Source: JALYUA01 sp038229875 (lineage in GTDB: Bacteria; Acidobacteriota; Thermoanaerobaculia; UBA5066; Gp7-AA6). Taken from it: a stretch of 10,644 nucleotides of DNA. The translations under genes were made by a program, and so were the position numbers. The stretch covers positions 1 through 10,644 of the forward strand of contig JBBROA010000130.1 in assembly GCA_038229875.1 (NCBI GenBank), written 5' to 3'. This document shows, piece after piece, positions 6,727 to 10,644 of the stretch (position 1 is the stretch's first letter; the number at the start of each line of letters is the position of its first letter). Under the pieces are notes generated by a model, which was not told the origin of the DNA, made no database searches, and saw only the letters and a program-made list of their open reading frames with translations.

Positions 6727-7436
6727 GCGTCCTGTGCGCTGCGGTTCTGCTCTGGGCGGCCGCGGCGCGCGGAGCGGCCGCAGGCGCCGGCCCCGTTGGA
6801 GCCTCGCAGGCCGTCGAAGGCGAGGGCCCTCCGAAAGCGTCTTCAGCGGCATCGGCGCCCCGCGCATCCACCGAACCGACGTTCTGCTCGGAGTGGGTGC
6901 GGCAGTCCCGCCAGGGCTACGAGCGGCTGACGCTCTTCCGCGACCGCTCGCTCGTATGGAAGCGCAGCCGGGACGGGAAAGACGAGATCTCCCGAAAGCA
7001 GATCGCCGCGGAGGAGCTCACGTACTACTGCGACTATTTTTCGCGGCCCGAGGTCTGGTCGGTCGCCCCCGATCAGCGTTCCGGCCTGACGGGGGAGTTC
7101 GCCGTGCAGTCGGTCGTGACGCTGGTGCGTGCCGACGGAGCCCGCCGCACGATCCGGTTCGACGACTTCTCCCCGCTCTCGCCGGAGGCCGCTTCGCTGA
7201 AGGCCGCGCTCGAGGGGCTGAAGGGCGTTTTGACGGACCCGCTGGCCCCCGCCTCCCGGTTCGCGCCCGACCTCCTGGCATCCGGGCAGCTCTTGAAGCG
7301 GTTCGATGGAGCCGTGTTCCGCATCCGCACCATCGACCGCGAGAAGGGAGTCGTCGAGCTCGAAGGAGTCAACGAGCCGTACCGGCAGTTCCGCAAGATC
7401 GACGAGCTGCGGTTCCAGTTTTCGCCGCCCGAATGA
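6723..7436 (+). CDS. Hypothetical protein, probably exported
   Basis: A 237-residue protein I do not recognise. The N-terminus (residues 2-20) is a hydrophobic, alanine-rich stretch that resembles a signal peptide ending in AAA-G, although it has no positive charge before the core. Cys5 is too near the start for a normal lipobox. Residues 21-50 are a low-complexity Ala/Gly/Pro/Ser linker. The rest (about 54-237) is a compact mixed-charge domain with two cysteines (C55, C103) that could pair outside the cytoplasm, an aromatic LTYYCDYFSRPEVW segment, and repeated beta-like stretches near VVTLVRADGARRTIRF and AVFRIRTIDREKGVVELEG. It is in frame between overlapping neighbours (ATGA at both ends) and has a GAGGCGGAG ribosome site just upstream, which supports a real gene. 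Its position between a tRNA enzyme and rsmD says nothing firm about function. Confidence 0.75.
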   Translation: MSVLCAAVLLWAAAARGAAAGAGPVGASQAVEGEGPPKASSAASAPRASTEPTFCSEWVRQSRQGYERLTLFRDRSLVWKRSRDGKDEISRKQIAAEELTYYCDYFSRPEVWSVAPDQRSGLTGEFAVQSVVTLVRADGARRTIRFDDFSPLSPEAASLKAALEGLKGVLTDPLAPASRFAPDLLASGQLLKRFDGAVFRIRTIDREKGVVELEGVNEPYRQFRKIDELRFQFSPPE

Positions 7437-8011
7437 GGGACGCGGGCCCCGGCGCGGTCCGGATCGCCGCCGGCCGGTGGAAAGGCCGCCGGCTCGAAGT
7501 GCCGGTGGGCGCCCGCCCGACGTCGGGCCGGGCACGGGAGGCGCTGTTCGACATTCTCAGCGACCGCATTCCAGGAGCGAGGTTCCTGGATCTTCACGCG
7601 GGAAGCGGCGCGGTCGGCATCGAGGCGGTCTCCCGCGGCGCACGCCGCGCGGTCCTCGCCGAGCGGGAGGCCGGCGTGCTCGAGCGCAACGTCGGGCGGC
7701 TCGGGAATCCCCCCGAGCTTTCGGTGGTCGAGGGGGATGCGAACGAAGCGGTTCGGCGCCTCGAGGACTCGGGAGAGCGATTCGAGATCATTTTTTCCGA
7801 TCCGCCTTACGGCACCGGGACCGTGCCGCCTCCGGACCTGGCCTCCGTGGCTGTAGAGGATGCCTTCCTCGTCCTGCAGCGGGATTCGAACACCGCGGCC
7901 GTGGAAGTGGCCGGTTTTGTGCACTTTCGGGAGCGAGAGTACGGAAGAAACGTGTTCGATTTTTATACGAGGGCGCCGACGAAGAATTCCCGGGGTCCGG
8001 CAACTCCCTGA
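7433..8011 (+). CDS. rsmD: 16S rRNA (guanine(966)-N(2))-methyltransferase
   Basis: A 192-residue Rossmann-fold methyltransferase of the usual RsmD size. It transfers a methyl group from SAM to N2 of G966 of 16S rRNA during 30S assembly. Family hallmarks: IAAGRWKGRRLEVP (11-24) and RPTSGRAREALFDIL (28-42) at the N-terminus, the SAM-binding motif FLDLHAGSGAVGIEAVSRGA (51-70), acidic E77 in motif II, the catalytic motif DPPY (123-126; often DPPF in relatives), and a C-terminal REYGRNVFDFYTR segment. The start ATG at 7433 overlaps the stop of the exported protein as ATGA; no Shine-Dalgarno is seen, so translation probably depends on coupling. The common rsmD neighbour coaD does not follow; metK, which makes its methyl donor, does. 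Confidence 0.92.
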   Translation: MRDAGPGAVRIAAGRWKGRRLEVPVGARPTSGRAREALFDILSDRIPGARFLDLHAGSGAVGIEAVSRGARRAVLAEREAGVLERNVGRLGNPPELSVVEGDANEAVRRLEDSGERFEIIFSDPPYGTGTVPPPDLASVAVEDAFLVLQRDSNTAAVEVAGFVHFREREYGRNVFDFYTRAPTKNSRGPATP

Positions 8012-8014
8012 TTT

Positions 8015-8031
8015 CGGGGCAACCGTCCCCG
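8015..8031 (+). terminator. Weak GC hairpin after rsmD
   Basis: CGGGG at 8015-8019 and CCCCG at 8027-8031 can pair across a seven-base loop, starting three bases after the rsmD stop. No T tract follows, so it is not a normal intrinsic terminator. It could be an attenuating or stabilising 3' structure at the end of the dnaE-rsmD unit. Confidence 0.25.
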
Positions 8032-8041
8032 GCAGAGAGAC

Positions 8042-8070
8042 TTGCCTGTCCCCGGCCCGGATGCTAACCT
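8042..8070 (+). promoter_or_regulatory. Candidate sigma-70 promoter for metK-ahcY
   Basis: TTGCCT at 8042-8047 and TAACCT at 8065-8070 are separated by exactly 17 bases, and TGC at 8062-8064 forms an extended -10 element. A start about 7 bases downstream gives a 5' leader of roughly 40 bases before the metK ATG. That leader holds only a small GGCG/CGCC hairpin (8082-8094), too little for any known SAM riboswitch class. Confidence 0.5.
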
Positions 8071-8107
8071 GCCCGTTTCCTGGCGAACCCCGCCGCAATT
8101 TCTCGAT

Positions 8108-8112
8108 AGGAG
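8108..8112 (+). promoter_or_regulatory. Shine-Dalgarno site of metK
   Basis: AGGAG lies five bases before the ATG at 8118. It fixes the metK start and rules out the longer open frame that reaches back into rsmD. It is the clearest ribosome-binding site in the window. Confidence 0.8.
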
Positions 8113-8117
8113 AGACG

Positions 8118-9299
8118 ATGCTTCAGAACGGCCGCCACTACTTCACCTCGGAATCGGTCACCGAAGGCCACCCGGACAAGATCGCCGATCAGATTTCCGA
8201 CGCCATTCTCGACGCGGTCCTCCGCGACGATCCGACGGGTCGCGTCGCCTGCGAAACGCTGGTGACGACGGGGCTGGCGTTCATCGCCGGCGAGATCTCG
8301 ACCAAGACCTACGTCGATTTCCCCTCGGTCGTGCGGCACACGATCAAGGACATCGGATACACGCGGGCGAAGTTCGGCTTCGACTACGAGACGTGCGCCG
8401 TCATATCTTCGATCGATCCCCAGTCTCCCGACATTGCTCAGGGAGTGGACACGGGTGGGGCCGGTGACCAGGGGCTCATGTTCGGCTACGCGGTCCGGGA
8501 AACCGAAGAGCTGATGCCGCTCCCGCTGACTCTCGCTCACCGGCTCGTGCAGCGGCTGTCGGAGGCGCGCCGCAAGGGCGAGCTGGATTTCCTCCGGCCC
8601 GACGGGAAATCCCAGGTGACGGTCGAGTACGAGGGGAGCCGGCCGGTCAGCGTCGAGACGGTTGTCGTCTCCACCCAGCACGCCGAGGCGATGAAGCACC
8701 CGGCGCTGCGGGAAGCGATCATCGAAGAGATCATCAAACCCGTGATTCCCGCTTCGCTCCTCACGAAGGAGACGAAGTTCCACGTCAACCCGACCGGCCG
8801 GTTCGTCATCGGCGGCCCGCAGGGAGACGCCGGGTTGACCGGGCGCAAGATCATCGTCGACACGTATGGCGGGAGCGCGCCCCACGGCGGCGGCGCGTTT
8901 TCCGGCAAGGACCCCACGAAGGTCGACCGGTCAGCCGCGTACATGGCGCGGTACATCGCCAAGAACCTCGTCGCGGCGGGCATCGCGGACCGGGCGCTGA
9001 TCCAGCTCGCCTACGCCATCGGTGTGGCGGACCCCGTCTCGGTGCACGTCGAAACCTATGGAACAGGCAAGCTGCCTGAGGAGAAAATCGTGGCCCTCGT
9101 TCGCGAGCACTTTCGCCTGACCCCGAAGGGCATCATCGAGAGTCTCGACCTGCGCCGCCCGATCTACAAGCAGACCGCGGCGTTCGGCCACTTCGGACGG
9201 CGGCTGCCCGACTTCACCTGGGAAAAGACAGATCTCGCGGAGACGCTGTCCCGCGTCGCGGGCGTCGAACCGGCCGTCTCGGCCCCGGTGGCGTCATGA
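8118..9299 (+). CDS. metK: S-adenosylmethionine synthetase (methionine adenosyltransferase)
   Basis: A cytoplasmic enzyme that makes SAM from methionine and ATP, releasing phosphate and pyrophosphate. At 393 residues it is close to the bacterial norm (E. coli 384). It opens with FTSESVTEGHPDKIADQISD (H18, D20 and K21 of the ATP site), carries the first family signature GAGDQG (114-119) in GGAGDQGLMFGYA, and the phosphate-binding signature GGGAFSGKD (257-265). The region around HVNPTGRFVIGGPQGDAGLTGRK and the C-terminal TAAFGHFGR are also standard. No domain is missing. It has its own promoter and a strong ribosome site, and its stop overlaps the ahcY start as ATGA. MetK and AhcY therefore should be made together and supply and clear the SAM cycle. 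Confidence 0.98.
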   Translation: MLQNGRHYFTSESVTEGHPDKIADQISDAILDAVLRDDPTGRVACETLVTTGLAFIAGEISTKTYVDFPSVVRHTIKDIGYTRAKFGFDYETCAVISSIDPQSPDIAQGVDTGGAGDQGLMFGYAVRETEELMPLPLTLAHRLVQRLSEARRKGELDFLRPDGKSQVTVEYEGSRPVSVETVVVSTQHAEAMKHPALREAIIEEIIKPVIPASLLTKETKFHVNPTGRFVIGGPQGDAGLTGRKIIVDTYGGSAPHGGGAFSGKDPTKVDRSAAYMARYIAKNLVAAGIADRALIQLAYAIGVADPVSVHVETYGTGKLPEEKIVALVREHFRLTPKGIIESLDLRRPIYKQTAAFGHFGRRLPDFTWEKTDLAETLSRVAGVEPAVSAPVAS

Positions 9300-10639
9300 G
9301 CACCGTCGCGGGAGTCGCCCACGACGTCAAGGACCGCGACCTCGCGGAACGCGGCCGCCTGCGCATCGCCTGGGCGGAAGCCAGCATGCCCGTGCTCCGG
9401 CAGATCCGCGAGCGGTTCGAGAAGGAAAAGCCGTTCAAGGGGATCCGCATGTCCGCGTGCCTGCACGTCACGACGGAGACCGCGAATCTCGCGAAGACGC
9501 TGGCGGCCGGGGGCGCCGACCTCGTCGTCTGCGCGTCGAACCCCCTTTCGACGCAGGACGATGTCGCCGCTTCGCTGGTGGTCGACTCGGGAATCGCGGT
9601 GTACGCGGTCAGGGGCGAGGACCACAAGACGTACTACGAGCACATCCGCGCCGCGCTCGCGCACCGGCCGAACATCACGATGGATGACGGCGCCGACCTC
9701 GTTTCCTCCCTTCTGTTCCTCGCTCTCGGGAAGGATGCGGACGTCGATCCCGTCCTCCGGGAGTGGGCGAAGACGCTCTCGCCCGCCGACCGGCGGGGAC
9801 TGCTCGACGGAATCGTGGGCGGGACCGAAGAGACGACAACGGGCGTCATCCGCCTGAAGGCGATGGAAAAAGATGGCGTCCTGAAGTTCCCGGTCGTCGC
9901 CGTCAACGAAGCGCGGACGAAGCACCTGTTCGACAATCGCTACGGCACGGGCCAGTCGACGCTCGACGGGATCGTTCGCGCGACGAACCTTCTGGTCGCC
10001 GGCCTGAACGTCGTCGTTGCCGGCTACGGGTGGTGCGGACGCGGCGTCGCGATGCGGGCCAAGGGGATGGGCGCGCACGTGATCGTCACCGAGGTCGACC
10101 CGATGAAGGCGATCGAAGCCGTGATGGACGGTTTCCAGGTGATGCCGATGGATCAGGCTGCTCGCGTCGGCGAGATCTTCGTGACCGCGACAGGCGACAA
10201 GTCGGTGATCGCCAAACAGCACTTCGAGGTGATGAAGGACGGCGCGATTCTCGCGAACACGGGCCATTTCAACGTGGAGATCGACATCCCGGCGTTGCGG
10301 GCGCTGGCGACTACGACACGGCACGCGCGGGAGTTCGTCGAGGAGTTCGCACTCGCCGACGGCCGTCGCGTGTATCTCCTCGCGGACGGGCGCCTCGTCA
10401 ACCTGTCGGCGGCTGAAGGCCATCCCGCGCAGGTGATGGACATGTCGTTTGCGAACCAGGCGCTGTCGGCCGAATGGGTGATCCAGAACGCCGCGTCGCT
10501 CGAGCGGACGGTGTATGTCGTCCCGAAGGAGATCGACGACGAGATCGCTCGGCTCAAGCTCGCCACGATGGGCGTGGATATCGACCAGCTCACAGAGGAG
10601 CAGGCGAAGTACCTCGCGAGTTGGGACGAAGGCACGTAA
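9296..10639 (+). CDS. ahcY: S-adenosyl-L-homocysteine hydrolase (adenosylhomocysteinase), tailless archaeal/Thermotoga-like type
   Basis: A cytoplasmic NAD-dependent enzyme that splits S-adenosylhomocysteine to adenosine and homocysteine, relieving product inhibition of methyltransferases. Length is 447 residues. Substrate-domain motifs are CLHVTTETANL, SNPLSTQDDVAASL, MDDGADL (D131) and GGTEETTTGV (E179). K209 and D213 lie in TKHLFDNRYGTGQST, the NAD Rossmann glycines in GYGWCGRG (243-250), and the catalytic histidine H324 in NTGHFNVEID. It ends at LTEEQAKYLASWDEGT, so the C-terminal KPxxYRY tail of the eukaryotic and typical bacterial form is absent, as in archaeal and Thermotoga enzymes. 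Between MDDGADL and GGTEETTTG it has about 23 more residues than tailless relatives as I remember them. The start overlaps the metK stop (ATGA), and no strong Shine-Dalgarno is present. Confidence 0.97.
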   Translation: MSTVAGVAHDVKDRDLAERGRLRIAWAEASMPVLRQIRERFEKEKPFKGIRMSACLHVTTETANLAKTLAAGGADLVVCASNPLSTQDDVAASLVVDSGIAVYAVRGEDHKTYYEHIRAALAHRPNITMDDGADLVSSLLFLALGKDADVDPVLREWAKTLSPADRRGLLDGIVGGTEETTTGVIRLKAMEKDGVLKFPVVAVNEARTKHLFDNRYGTGQSTLDGIVRATNLLVAGLNVVVAGYGWCGRGVAMRAKGMGAHVIVTEVDPMKAIEAVMDGFQVMPMDQAARVGEIFVTATGDKSVIAKQHFEVMKDGAILANTGHFNVEIDIPALRALATTTRHAREFVEEFALADGRRVYLLADGRLVNLSAAEGHPAQVMDMSFANQALSAEWVIQNAASLERTVYVVPKEIDDEIARLKLATMGVDIDQLTEEQAKYLASWDEGT

Positions 10640-10644
10640 CTGGC

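Noticed and set aside
6440..7432. Long plus-strand frame upstream of the RsmD start
   Set aside because: It overlaps the nucleotidyltransferase and the exported protein in another frame; the family start of RsmD is at 7433.
8071..8117. SAM or SAH riboswitch ahead of metK
   Set aside because: The leader is only about 40-47 bases with one small four-pair hairpin (8082-8094). No conserved pseudoknot or multi-helix core of any known class is visible.
9164..10423. Minus-strand open frame (419 codons) opposite ahcY
   Set aside because: Shadow of ahcY; the His/Asp/Arg-rich translation mirrors the codon bias of the real gene.

Overview
The window is compact, GC-rich bacterial chromosome (roughly two-thirds G+C by eye). 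It carries eight protein genes and almost no spare DNA. Every gene that can be named is housekeeping or amino-acid metabolism. There is no phage, insertion sequence, CRISPR array, rRNA or tRNA. The gene content, high GC and frequent start/stop overlaps fit a deep-branching, possibly soil or thermophilic lineage such as Acidobacteriota. That placement is a low-confidence inference, because no taxonomic marker was compared.

Left arm (1-1770, minus strand): an APC-superfamily amino acid permease (454-1770) is followed, with a 4-base GTGA overlap, by a class I/II PLP-dependent aminotransferase that runs off the left edge. This looks like a small uptake-plus-transamination operon.

Divergent intergenic region (1771-2020): 250 bases hold a short degenerate heptamer array, a near-palindrome followed by five Ts, and a TACAAT box 9 bases upstream of dnaE. 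The box geometry suggests a leaderless dnaE transcript.

Middle block (2021-8011, plus strand): dnaE (replicative DNA polymerase III alpha, PHP metal ligands apparently intact), a tRNA nucleotidyltransferase/poly(A) polymerase-family protein, an unrecognised probably exported 237-residue protein, and rsmD (16S rRNA guanine-N2 methyltransferase). Each start touches or overlaps the preceding stop (TGATG, ATGA, ATGA), so this looks like one translationally coupled unit for replication, tRNA maturation and rRNA modification.

Right block (8118-10639, plus strand): metK (SAM synthetase) has its own extended -10 promoter and Shine-Dalgarno site, and overlaps ahcY (S-adenosylhomocysteine hydrolase) by ATGA. 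Together they make the methyl donor and remove the inhibitory by-product of methylation; RsmD just upstream uses that donor. AhcY is of the archaeal/Thermotoga-like tailless type but carries an unusual insertion of about 23 residues.

I see no convincing novel multi-gene system. The points most worth a second look are the AhcY insertion, the unknown exported protein inside an information-processing operon, the apparent leaderless dnaE start with intact PHP residues, the DDPTR variant in the nucleotidyltransferase, and the small repeats in the divergent intergenic region.
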